Below the pieces are notes generated by a model, which saw only the letters and a list, made by a program, of their open reading frames with translations, was not told the DNA's origin and searched no databases. From contig JAOMEV010000019.1 in the NCBI GenBank assembly GCA_028346125.1, forward strand, positions 1 through 49,197: a stretch of DNA of 49,197 bases, given 5' to 3'. Position 1 is the first letter of the stretch, and each line of letters starts with the position of its first letter. The translations under genes were made by a program, and so were the position numbers. Shown one piece after another: positions 9,023 through 16,765 of this stretch. Origin of the DNA: Bacteriovoracales bacterium (lineage in GTDB: Bacteria > Bdellovibrionota > Bacteriovoracia > Bacteriovoracales > Bacteriovoracaceae).

Positions 9023-9031
9023 TTTTTTCTC

Positions 9032-9664
9032 CTATAGTTTTTTTATATTGACGATAAATTTACCTGTTAAAAATCCACTTTCATCTTTTTTAAACTCAAC
9101 GATAACCTTATTTTTCTCTTCATTGCTGAGTCCATTTAAGATGCCGTCTCTTTGGTTGAACTCGTTACCTTTGAAATAAAGTTGGGTAATAAGCTCTTCA
9201 TAACCTCTTAAGCTCACCTTATAGTGAATATGGGGAGGCCTGGTCCAATATCTGCTTGCTTTATAAGCTCCTGGGATAATTGTTTTATAGGAGTATTCTC
9301 CTTTTGAGTTTGTTTTCATTAAGGCGTAATACTGAAAATGAGGGTCAATCTTTGCTCTCGATGTGTCAGAAGGGTGGTTGTATCTCCCCGTATGGCAGGC
9401 CTGCCAAACTTCGACGACAGCATTTTCAACAGCCCGGCAAAATTGGTCTTGTATTATTCCTTTGACTACAACCACCTGTCCTTTTGCTTGTTGTCCTTTA
9501 ACCATGGTAAGGTCTGCATCAGTGTCCAAAGGACTTGTTGTTGGATAAAAGGGCCCCTCGGGTTGCTGAGGAGTGAGTAAAAACTTGCATGAATCGGCCA
9601 AAATTCCTTTTGAGGCAAGACCCGCGATTGAACCAATTATAAATTTTCTTCTGTCAAAGCTCAT
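9032..9664 (-). CDS. Tat-exported intradiol ring-cleavage dioxygenase
   Basis: A 210-residue member of the catechol/protocatechuate intradiol dioxygenase family (non-haem Fe(III); cleaves between the two hydroxyls to give a muconate). The N-terminus FDRRKFIIGS followed by a hydrophobic stretch is a twin-arginine signal, suggesting export of a folded metalloprotein. The start of the mature domain, EGPFYP, is typical. The four iron ligands are visible: Tyr in TGRYNHP, Tyr in SRYWTRPPHIH and the two His of that same block, together with the conserved Arg. The family average is 200-300 residues, so it is complete. It heads an operon with the next two genes, divergent from a LysR regulator 88 bases away. 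The substrate could be a catechol or a larger phenolic. Confidence 0.88.
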   Translation of the reverse strand: MSFDRRKFIIGSIAGLASKGILADSCKFLLTPQQPEGPFYPTTSPLDTDADLTMVKGQQAKGQVVVVKGIIQDQFCRAVENAVVEVWQACHTGRYNHPSDTSRAKIDPHFQYYALMKTNSKGEYSYKTIIPGAYKASRYWTRPPHIHYKVSLRGYEELITQLYFKGNEFNQRDGILNGLSNEEKNKVIVEFKKDESGFLTGKFIVNIKKL

Positions 9665-9732
9665 AGGACCTCCTTTAGTAATAGTTTGCCTAAGATTGAG
9701 GATAAAAAGAAGTGGCGAAATTGTGATACTTG

Positions 9733-9752
9733 ATATAGGTTAAAGCCTATAT
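9733..9752. promoter_or_regulatory. Dyad operator at the lysR start codon
   Basis: Perfect 7-bp arms, ATATAGG and CCTATAT, separated by six bases (TTAAAG), end immediately before the lysR ATG at 9753. Overlap with the translation-start region, and position in the divergent spacer to the dioxygenase operon, suggest a LysR-type site for control of the operon and autoregulation. No ordinary Shine-Dalgarno is visible for lysR. Confidence 0.6.
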
Positions 9753-10571
9753 ATGAATATAAAAGATCTTGAAAATTTTTATAACATCCATACCTATAAA
9801 AGCTTCTCTTTTGCTTCAACTATGCTTGGAGTCACCCAACCGACCCTGTCTGAATCGATTAAAAGGTTAGAAAAGGAAATTGGTTTGACTCTTTTTTATC
9901 GGTCAAAAAAAGGCATCAGCCTGACCCCTCAAGGTGAACAGGTCTTAAAAAAAGCTAAAAAGCTTTTAAATATTAAAAGTGAAATTCAAGGGCTTGCGAA
10001 AAATGACGACTCTAACACCTTAATTGTTAAAATAGGCTGTCACTCTATAGTAGGACGCTATTTTCTTACCTCCTTTCTCAAGGAGTTACATTCTAATATC
10101 ACAGTCCATTTGGTTCATTCTCATTCGAGAGACATTCAAAACTTCATCCAAAATGGAAAGGTGGATATTGGAGTTGTTGTTAACCCTATCCGTAATCCGG
10201 ACCTTATCATTAAGAAAGTCTGTAGCGATAAAATTTGTATTTGGCGTCCTAAATCCTCATTTCGAAAGGATCAGTTCGTGGCCGATTTGGAATTATCACA
10301 GGTACAGTCTCTTTTACGTTCTTGGAAGGAGGCCCCTTCACGGCATATTTCTTCCACGGATTTTCAGGTTATCGGAGAATTGGTAGAAGAGGGGCTGGGT
10401 TATGGGATTCTGCCTGAGCGCTTTGTTCTTCGGGAAAAACTGAAGTTAAAAAATGTATTTCCCGCTCATTTTTATAAAGATGAGTTCTCTCTCGTTTATC
10501 GACCGGAGTTTGGAAAAAACGAAGCCGAGCGCTTTTTGATCAAATCACTAACAAATGCCCTTCGCTTGTAA
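9753..10571 (+). CDS. LysR-family transcriptional regulator
   Basis: A 272-residue protein with an N-terminal winged helix-turn-helix (about 1-62: DLENFYNIHTYKSFSFAS, then LGVTQPTLSESIKRLEKEIG and LFYRSKKGISLTPQG) and a shortened effector-binding domain (about 90-270). LysR proteins usually reach about 290-310 residues, so this one is on the small side. It is divergent from the intradiol dioxygenase operon, the classic arrangement for a LysR activator responding to an aromatic substrate or intermediate (CatR/BenM-like logic). A perfect dyad lies just before its ATG. The inducer is unknown. Confidence 0.9.
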   Translation: MNIKDLENFYNIHTYKSFSFASTMLGVTQPTLSESIKRLEKEIGLTLFYRSKKGISLTPQGEQVLKKAKKLLNIKSEIQGLAKNDDSNTLIVKIGCHSIVGRYFLTSFLKELHSNITVHLVHSHSRDIQNFIQNGKVDIGVVVNPIRNPDLIIKKVCSDKICIWRPKSSFRKDQFVADLELSQVQSLLRSWKEAPSRHISSTDFQVIGELVEEGLGYGILPERFVLREKLKLKNVFPAHFYKDEFSLVYRPEFGKNEAERFLIKSLTNALRL

Positions 10572-10572
10572 A

Positions 10573-11178
10573 TTAGTCATATTGAGGTTTGTAGGGAATT
10601 AAGTAAAAGCCCACATTGCTAAAAGGTTTTGCACCTTTGCCCAGCTTTTTTAGGCGATTATAGATGCCGTAGGTAGGTTTTTTGAAGGTATCTGTGAGTT
10701 TGAAGGCCTTACCTACTTTGGAAGGTTTATTCCACCAGCCGCCTTCAAAAGCACCGACAAAGTGGTATTCTTCCCATGTGACAAAGCCTGCAACAAGTAA
10801 ATAAATCTTTTTATCTTTGGACTTTTTACTAAAGGCCTCTTTGGTTAAATATTTGAGCTTGGGCCCTGTGCCTAGGAGAATCCCCTTATCCATTTTCAGG
10901 GCCTTTTTTAAGTTCTTTTTATTAACGTTGTAGGGCCTTTCAACAGGAGAGTTTTTTATTCCACCGGGAGTGTGTCTTCTTGAATGAGTGCTGAAGGCGT
11001 AACAGTTTCTCTTATTGTTATCTAATTTCTTTGCAACTTTATCAGAGGCCAAAAGTATTTTGTAAGGAGTTCCTCTGTACTCGACATAAATGTACTTTGC
11101 TTTTTTAAGATCAACGCTTTGGGCATGGAGGCCATTAAAGGCCATCAACAAGGCAAAAGAAAAGATTATTAACTTCAT
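10573..11178 (-). CDS. Exported basic protein of unknown function
   Basis: A 201-residue protein with a signal peptide (about 1-19, ending LHA). The mature protein is very Lys-rich (KKNLKKALKMDKG, SKKSKDKKIY) and has several aromatic-rich segments (TWEEYHFVGAFEGGWWNKP). No family is recognised. Its stop lies two bases from the lysR stop on the opposite strand. It may be a periplasmic or secreted binding protein, but nothing in the sequence decides this. Confidence 0.65.
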   Translation of the reverse strand: MKLIIFSFALLMAFNGLHAQSVDLKKAKYIYVEYRGTPYKILLASDKVAKKLDNNKRNCYAFSTHSRRHTPGGIKNSPVERPYNVNKKNLKKALKMDKGILLGTGPKLKYLTKEAFSKKSKDKKIYLLVAGFVTWEEYHFVGAFEGGWWNKPSKVGKAFKLTDTFKKPTYGIYNRLKKLGKGAKPFSNVGFYLIPYKPQYD

Positions 11179-11448
11179 TAAGTCCCCTTATGAAAAATGG
11201 AATTTCAAAAGGGATCGGTCTTTTCCTTTAAAAGGTTAAAATATAGCTAAGTACTTGAAATTAAACAGTATCTCTAATTTAACTGGCCTCAACTTTCCAA
11301 CCCTACCTTTAAGAAAGCTCTATAAGATATTGAAATTTAATACTGAATCTTTTTTGAAACCAAATTCCCCCTGAAAATGAATGTTGAAAAATCAAAAAAT
11401 TCATTATTATTAAATTAAGATCAACATGGGTAAGTTTAGGAACAGAAG

Positions 11449-11637
11449 TTGAAAAGTAAAAAAGACAAAGTTGTAGAAAGTGGAGCTCTTGAACAAAAAA
11501 GAAACTTACCTATAGCGATTGTTCAAAACTATAAAAAGTTAAAGTGTGAGAATGGAGCTGAGTGCACGTTGAAGGAAGCTGAAGAGGAATTTCTCGTTTT
11601 TGCGGAGCTAGTTCAGAAGTTGAAAGACTACAGATAA
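11449..11637 (+). CDS. Small soluble protein, unknown (TTG start)
   Basis: A possible 62-residue protein from a TTG at 11449, preceded by AGGA at a usable distance. It is highly charged, with a predicted C-terminal helix (TLKEAEEEFLVFAELVQKLKD) and two Cys (LKCENGAECTLK). No family is recognised. A strong intrinsic terminator starts three bases after its stop, which supports a real short transcription unit. The unusual start codon keeps confidence moderate. Confidence 0.5.
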   Translation: MKSKKDKVVESGALEQKRNLPIAIVQNYKKLKCENGAECTLKEAEEEFLVFAELVQKLKDYR

Positions 11638-11639
11638 GA

Positions 11640-11677
11640 GACAAAGCAGGGGGGCAGCGTCCCCTTTTTGTCTTTTT
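11640..11677 (+). terminator. Rho-independent terminator
   Basis: GACAAA-GCA-GGGG pairs with CCCC-TT-TTTGTC around an 8-base loop, followed by five T. It closes the small gene ending at 11637 and insulates the penicillin-acylase-like gene that starts at 11750. Confidence 0.8.
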
Positions 11678-11749
11678 CGAGATTGCCAAACATCAAAATT
11701 TACGAAAAAATCAACACCGTTTTTATCTCCTTAAAAAAACGGTGTTATT

Positions 11750-13441
11750 ATGAAGGTTTTTCTTTTAGGTTTACTTTTTTCTTTTAACAGTTTCTCTACA
11801 AATCTCCCGGGTTGTTATTACTTTAAAGAAAAGGGCATTGTTCACTTCAAAGCAAATGATGAGACCTCTTACTACTCATGCTTTGGGTATTTTCATGGTC
11901 TTTTACACCCCAATGAAATGGACTTGATGAGAAGAAGGGCCTTGGGGACTGCCAGTGAAGTTAAAGGACGCTCAGAACTTCATAATGATTTTTTGATGCG
12001 AATGTTAAATTTTGAAAAATTCTCAAAAAGACTCTTCAACAGTTTGGGCCCTAGTGTAAGGGAAAACCTATCTTATTATTCCATGGGAGTTAACCGTGGA
12101 ATGAAAGAGTTTATGAAAAAAAGTACTGTGGAAAATAGAGATGACCTTCAAAAATGGAGGCCTCAACATACGATGTCCCTTGTACTCCTTTATATTTGGG
12201 AGCAGTCAAAGCAGGACTTTTTAAAAAAAATGAAAGAGCAGGATCTTTTGCAACGGTATGGAAAAAAGGCCCTCAGAACCAAAGGCCCCTATAAGATCTA
12301 CAACAAAGTGAAGATCAATTCATCTTTTTTAGATGGAATACTTTCTTCTTTTAATCATGACACGAGAGTTTTTCCGGACCTCCTTGAGCATCGGAGGTTT
12401 GGAAGTCCATTTTTCTCTTCTGTGATGCATGGTGAAAATGGCCCTTTAAAAATGATAGGAGCGTCCATTCCAGGAATCCCTATCGTCACCCAGGGGACAA
12501 ATAACTTCATTTCTTGGGTTTTACGCCCATCTTTCAATCAAGTTAAAATTTCCTTTGTTCCTTCGGATTTGGAGACCTACCAGATCTTTCCAACAATCAA
12601 AATTAAAGGCGGTCTTACAAGTGAAAGTAAGAGTTACGAAGTTACAAAAAAGGGCCACCCGATTATTCCAGTAAAAGCACCAAAAGATAAAAAGGCCCTT
12701 CTTTCTTGGTCGGGGTTGAATTTAAACCCAAAAGACTTAGAGAGTCTTTTCACATTTGGAGAAGCTCAGAGTTTAGGAGAATTAAAGACACAGGTCGACA
12801 AAATGCCTCTAGGGCAGATTTTTGCTTTTGACCGGGAAGGCAATATTGGAGCGAGTTCAACAACTGGACATACGGCCATTGGCATCGGGAGTGAATCTCT
12901 TGAGGACTTTTTACGGCCTCATTTTTTGAAAGGGCGGTTTTTGTTAAATCCTGAGATAAAGCAAGGGAAAGATCTTGGCTGTTTTTATTCAGATAAAAAA
13001 CATAAAAAAGTTTTCAAGCGTCTTCTTTCTTTTTTAAAAAGGCGATCAGCTTCAAAAATCTCTTTTGAAACAAACTGGAATGGAGAGTTTCGTGACGATT
13101 GTAAGGCCTGTAGCTTTTACACTGAATGGGTGAAAAACCTTCGACAAAAAAATGGCCTTTCTGCTGATGAGCTCGTTTATTTTAACGATATAAACAGTTC
13201 TCACGTAAGAAAGTCATTTAGAAAAACGCTCAAGTCTTTTAAAGAAGGTGTTCCAACCTGGGCCAATTATAAAAGTTATTTCTCAAAAAAGAATATCAAA
13301 GCTGTTTTTGTTCAAAATGGAGAGCAATCTCAGTTCTTTTTTACTAAAGAAGGATCATGCTCTCCGGAAAAAATAAAATCTCAGTTTAATTGGGATGAAG
13401 AGAATCTTCATTACATAAGATTTTCTACTGGAGTGGAATGA
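11750..13441 (+). CDS. Divergent penicillin-acylase (Ntn-hydrolase) family protein
   Basis: A 563-residue exported protein (signal peptide about 1-17). Family landmarks of penicillin/acyl-homoserine-lactone acylases are present in order: CFGYFHGLLHPNEMDLMRRR (about 44-63), the SMGVNRG segment (about 111-117), GASIPGIPIVTQGTNNFISW (about 237-256), a beta-subunit block with FAFDREGNIGASSTTGH (about 361-377) and a C-terminal tail. The autocatalytic G-[S]NNW junction that gives the N-terminal nucleophile Ser is not recognisable. The interval where it belongs (about 190-225) holds only SSFNHD, and the usual lead-in is shortened. At 563 residues it is also shorter than the usual 750-850. It may be an inactive or altered acylase, or use a different nucleophile. 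It converges with the next gene, overlapping by 17 bases. Confidence 0.72.
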   Translation: MKVFLLGLLFSFNSFSTNLPGCYYFKEKGIVHFKANDETSYYSCFGYFHGLLHPNEMDLMRRRALGTASEVKGRSELHNDFLMRMLNFEKFSKRLFNSLGPSVRENLSYYSMGVNRGMKEFMKKSTVENRDDLQKWRPQHTMSLVLLYIWEQSKQDFLKKMKEQDLLQRYGKKALRTKGPYKIYNKVKINSSFLDGILSSFNHDTRVFPDLLEHRRFGSPFFSSVMHGENGPLKMIGASIPGIPIVTQGTNNFISWVLRPSFNQVKISFVPSDLETYQIFPTIKIKGGLTSESKSYEVTKKGHPIIPVKAPKDKKALLSWSGLNLNPKDLESLFTFGEAQSLGELKTQVDKMPLGQIFAFDREGNIGASSTTGHTAIGIGSESLEDFLRPHFLKGRFLLNPEIKQGKDLGCFYSDKKHKKVFKRLLSFLKRRSASKISFETNWNGEFRDDCKACSFYTEWVKNLRQKNGLSADELVYFNDINSSHVRKSFRKTLKSFKEGVPTWANYKSYFSKKNIKAVFVQNGEQSQFFFTKEGSCSPEKIKSQFNWDEENLHYIRFSTGVE

Positions 13442-14090
13442 TACGTCCGTCTGCTACAACCTGGTAGTTTTCGGTCATCCGAGTTGTTTTTGTCATACTC
13501 TTAATTGTGTATGTAATGCTCATAAGGGCAGAAACAAGAGGATTTTCTTTTGTTCCATGGTTAACAACTTCAAGAAGTCTCGTGTGTGAATCAAACTTCT
13601 TTCCCCAACCTAATTTTATGTTTATAGGTGTAATATCAACTCCTGCTAGAAACTTCCCTTGTCCTTTGTAGGAGCCGCCGTAGGTAAAGTGAACTGAGTA
13701 TTTGAAATTGACGTACTCTTTTCCAGACCTTGTTTTTGCAACGAAGGAGAAAGTCTTGGCCTTTGGAAGTGACCAGTTTTCTAAGTCCATAGGAACAAGG
13801 TCTCTGCCTTCAACTTGGGGTAGGACACTAATAGGTTGGTGAGAGGATCTAATAACAGGTTTGCCTTGAACGACGAGGTCCCATGCTCTTTCGCCAATCG
13901 TAATAATGGCCTTGATAATTTCCATTGGGTTGCGGCCACCTCTCATATGGTCATCGTGGTTCTCAAACTTGGGAGTAAAATATTCAGAGGGATCATCTTC
14001 CATAATGAGCTCAGTTGTATGGTAATCGTTAGCGCTTGCGGAAAATGAAATAAAGCTAAAAACGAGGGCGAGCAGTAGACCTTTTTTCAT
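13425..14090 (-). CDS. Exported protein of unknown function
   Basis: A 221-residue protein with a signal peptide (about 1-20, ending ASA). The segment IIKAIITIGERAWDLVVQGKPVI (read as two parts, IIKAIITIGERAW and DLVVQGKPVI) resembles a short helix seen in several secreted proteins of unknown function in Gram-negatives, but I cannot name a family. The C-terminal half (VNFKYSVHFTYGGSY, then GVDITPINIKLGWG) alternates in a beta-sandwich-like way. The 3' end overlaps the convergent acylase-like gene by 17 bases. No catalytic motif is seen. Confidence 0.65.
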   Translation of the reverse strand: MKKGLLLALVFSFISFSASANDYHTTELIMEDDPSEYFTPKFENHDDHMRGGRNPMEIIKAIITIGERAWDLVVQGKPVIRSSHQPISVLPQVEGRDLVPMDLENWSLPKAKTFSFVAKTRSGKEYVNFKYSVHFTYGGSYKGQGKFLAGVDITPINIKLGWGKKFDSHTRLLEVVNHGTKENPLVSALMSITYTIKSMTKTTRMTENYQVVADGRIIPLQ

Positions 14091-14272
14091 AATAAAACAC
14101 TCCTTAGTTTGTTAAGAGAAAAGTAAACAGATTCTAGCTTAAGAAAAAGTAAATACCAAATGTTTTGAAGGAGTCTCCACTAAACATAATGTATTTCTAA
14201 AAATGAAATATTTTCTGTTAAACATTGTTTTTTCTCAACAGTTGTCTAAAAAAAACCGTTAATTAATCCAAG

Positions 14273-16765
14273 ATGAACTGCCAAAAGACCATTATAAGAA
14301 GACTTATTTTTTCTCTCATTATTTTGAGTCAATGGTTTTGCATATCCTTGTTTTCAAAAGAAAAAGTGCCCAGTCCAGTCAACGGCGTCTTGAGTTTGAA
14401 AGGCCATAATTTTGATATAAAAAATTCTTTTTCTTTAGAGGGAGAATGGCGATTTTATTGGAAGAAGTTTCTTGGACCTAAAGATCTTGAAAATAAAAAA
14501 CTCTTATCAAAAGGCAAAAAAATAAATATCCCTGGCCTGTGGGCCAGAGACAACGATGACAAGATTGAACCTTTTGGGCATGCAACTTATCTTCTACGGG
14601 TAAAAGGGGCCAAAAAAGGAACGAACTTTTCGTTAACGGTAACAGACGTCGCTTCTAATTTTAGAATGTATGTTTACCAAGGTGAAAAGTTTGAAGATAT
14701 TGGTGGCCTTGGCACAGTCAGCTCATTGAAAAAGGAATCAAATCCACAAATTGGTAGCTTTATAGGGGACTTTGTTGTCAAAAAGGAGTCATTTTTCATT
14801 CTGATCCATGTATCTAACTTTCATTTCAATGACGGGGGCTTCCAATATCCTATAAACCTAGGTATTCAAAATGAGCTTCAAGAGGAATTTGAAGGCATCA
14901 ATTATAAGAGATTTTTTATTTTAGGTATTTTTCTCATAATGGGGATCAATCACTTTGGAATTTATTTTCAACGAAAAGAGGATAAGGGAAGTTTTTGGTT
15001 TAGCCTTTTTTGTTTGATTATGGCCGCTAGATTCTTGTCAATTAACTCTCATTTAGACGTCTTGTTTCCCTCTCCCAACGTCTGGTCATTTTATTTAAAC
15101 AAAAAAGTGGAGTATTTAACCTTTTTTCTATCAGGGCCCATCTTTTTAGAATTTTTAAAGTTTCTTTTTGATGATTATTTCAAGCGGGGACTTTTACGGG
15201 CCTTTTGGATATTGTGTGGGACTCTTTCACTTATTACAATTTTTACTCCAGTTTCATTTTTTGTGAGAATGACGGAGCCTTTTCAAATCGTGATGCTTTT
15301 AGCATCGGGTTTTATGGTGACACAGGTGACAAGGGCCGCCTTAAAGGATGTCCCTTATTCCAGGATTTGTTTAGAAGGTCTCGTTGTTTTGGTTTTTGGA
15401 GTTGTTTGGGATATTTTAATTGCAAACCAAATTATTCCACCTCCCAGAATTTTTCTTTTTACAAGTACAGTTTTTGTTTTTGTTCAAAGTTATATCATTT
15501 CCAAAAAGTTTTCGTTTGCTTATGAAATTGCGGAACAACTTAATGTTGAGCTTGAAGAAAAGGTGGCAAAGAGAACAAAAGAGATTTCAGGACTTCTTAA
15601 TAATTTAGAAAATTCAATATTTTCTGTCAGAAAGGACCTTAGGGTTCATCCTCCTTTTTCTCAATATTCCGAAACTCTTTTCAAAAAAAATATAGAAGGA
15701 AAGAGCATATTTGACTTTCTTCTTTTGCATATTGAAAGAGGAAGTCGGAAATATAACGAAACAGTTCTCAATTTTGAGTCAATTTTTGGAGATGACGAAT
15801 TAAACTATTCTTTTATTGAAGGAAACTTTCCTCAAAGTGTTATTTTAAGTGATTCTGAAAGACCTGAGGGAAGGACCTTAAAAATTTCCTACTCCCCGAT
15901 ATACGATAAGAATGAACTTGTGGAAAGACTCATGTTTATTGTTGAAGATATCACCGAGTTTGAGCGGTTTTATCAAGAAGCGCAAATGGATCAGTTGAGT
16001 TACAAATTCATTAAAGAAATTTTGACCATCGAAAATAAAAAAGAATTAGTTGGTGTTTTGAGAGAATCCATTAAATCAGGGCTTGATACTCTTGAAGAAC
16101 TTCTTTCTCCAAAATCTGATACATTTGAAGACGATTACTTTTTAAATAATTACAAAACAATGGTTGAGGAAGTAACAACAAATGTAAAAATCATGCCGAC
16201 TCTCAGTGAAAAAATTCATATCAAAACGGCCGATTTTGATTATACGTCTTTAATGGGTGAGACCGAGTATGGGAATAAAAAAAATAAAGAAAAGATAAAT
16301 TATCAGTTAGAAGTTACTGATAAAATAAGTGATATTCTGGAGTATTTATTAACTTATGGGAACGTTATAAAGCTATTTTACCCAGTTCATTTCGATTTAC
16401 CTTTTGATAATGTTATTGAGGAAAAAGTCAGTGATTTAAAAATACTCCTCATGAACCTTTTTGAAAAAACCTTTCTTGTTCGAGATATTGAGGTGATCGA
16501 CAAAGACAGGCTCGCAAGAATGGCAAGTCTCGCGAGGCTCTATCCTGAGTTTGATAGAGTTATGAACCTGATTCAACAAAGAACAAAATTTATTTCTTTG
16601 CTTCTTAGAGCAATTGAAAAAGAAAAGGCCTCAAAAACCTTTTCGACCCTGGCAACTCTTTTTAAGCAGATGCCTCCACAAAATAAATTAAATGAAACGG
16701 TCCTGAATCAAAATTTGATTCTTCCTTATAAACAAATGTTGAAACTGGACCTCGAAGGGAATTAG
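14273..16765 (+). CDS. 7TMR-DISM protein without a recognisable kinase domain, copy A
   Basis: An 830-residue membrane sensor. After a signal sequence comes a jelly-roll-like periplasmic domain whose start LEGEWRFYWKKFLGP is typical of 7TMR-DISM extracellular domains (about 40-205). Next are seven membrane helices (about 213-420), a short coiled coil (about 425-455, LNVELEEKVAKRTKEISGLL) and a PAS-like module ending FIVEDITEFERFY (about 456-565). The remaining 265 residues have no HPt, H-box, N/G boxes, GGDEF, phosphatase or DNA-binding motif. They look mostly helical. The same C-terminus is conserved in the inverted paralogue at 20022-22472, so it is a real domain and not decay. It may act as a partner or regulator for receivers. 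The DUF3604 gene starts on the base after its stop. Confidence 0.82.
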   Translation: MNCQKTIIRRLIFSLIILSQWFCISLFSKEKVPSPVNGVLSLKGHNFDIKNSFSLEGEWRFYWKKFLGPKDLENKKLLSKGKKINIPGLWARDNDDKIEPFGHATYLLRVKGAKKGTNFSLTVTDVASNFRMYVYQGEKFEDIGGLGTVSSLKKESNPQIGSFIGDFVVKKESFFILIHVSNFHFNDGGFQYPINLGIQNELQEEFEGINYKRFFILGIFLIMGINHFGIYFQRKEDKGSFWFSLFCLIMAARFLSINSHLDVLFPSPNVWSFYLNKKVEYLTFFLSGPIFLEFLKFLFDDYFKRGLLRAFWILCGTLSLITIFTPVSFFVRMTEPFQIVMLLASGFMVTQVTRAALKDVPYSRICLEGLVVLVFGVVWDILIANQIIPPPRIFLFTSTVFVFVQSYIISKKFSFAYEIAEQLNVELEEKVAKRTKEISGLLNNLENSIFSVRKDLRVHPPFSQYSETLFKKNIEGKSIFDFLLLHIERGSRKYNETVLNFESIFGDDELNYSFIEGNFPQSVILSDSERPEGRTLKISYSPIYDKNELVERLMFIVEDITEFERFYQEAQMDQLSYKFIKEILTIENKKELVGVLRESIKSGLDTLEELLSPKSDTFEDDYFLNNYKTMVEEVTTNVKIMPTLSEKIHIKTADFDYTSLMGETEYGNKKNKEKINYQLEVTDKISDILEYLLTYGNVIKLFYPVHFDLPFDNVIEEKVSDLKILLMNLFEKTFLVRDIEVIDKDRLARMASLARLYPEFDRVMNLIQQRTKFISLLLRAIEKEKASKTFSTLATLFKQMPPQNKLNETVLNQNLILPYKQMLKLDLEGN

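Noticed and set aside
11300-11410. A possible short minus-strand frame of about 31 codons in the gap before the small TTG gene
   Set aside because: Very AT-rich, no Shine-Dalgarno, no recognisable composition; likely chance.
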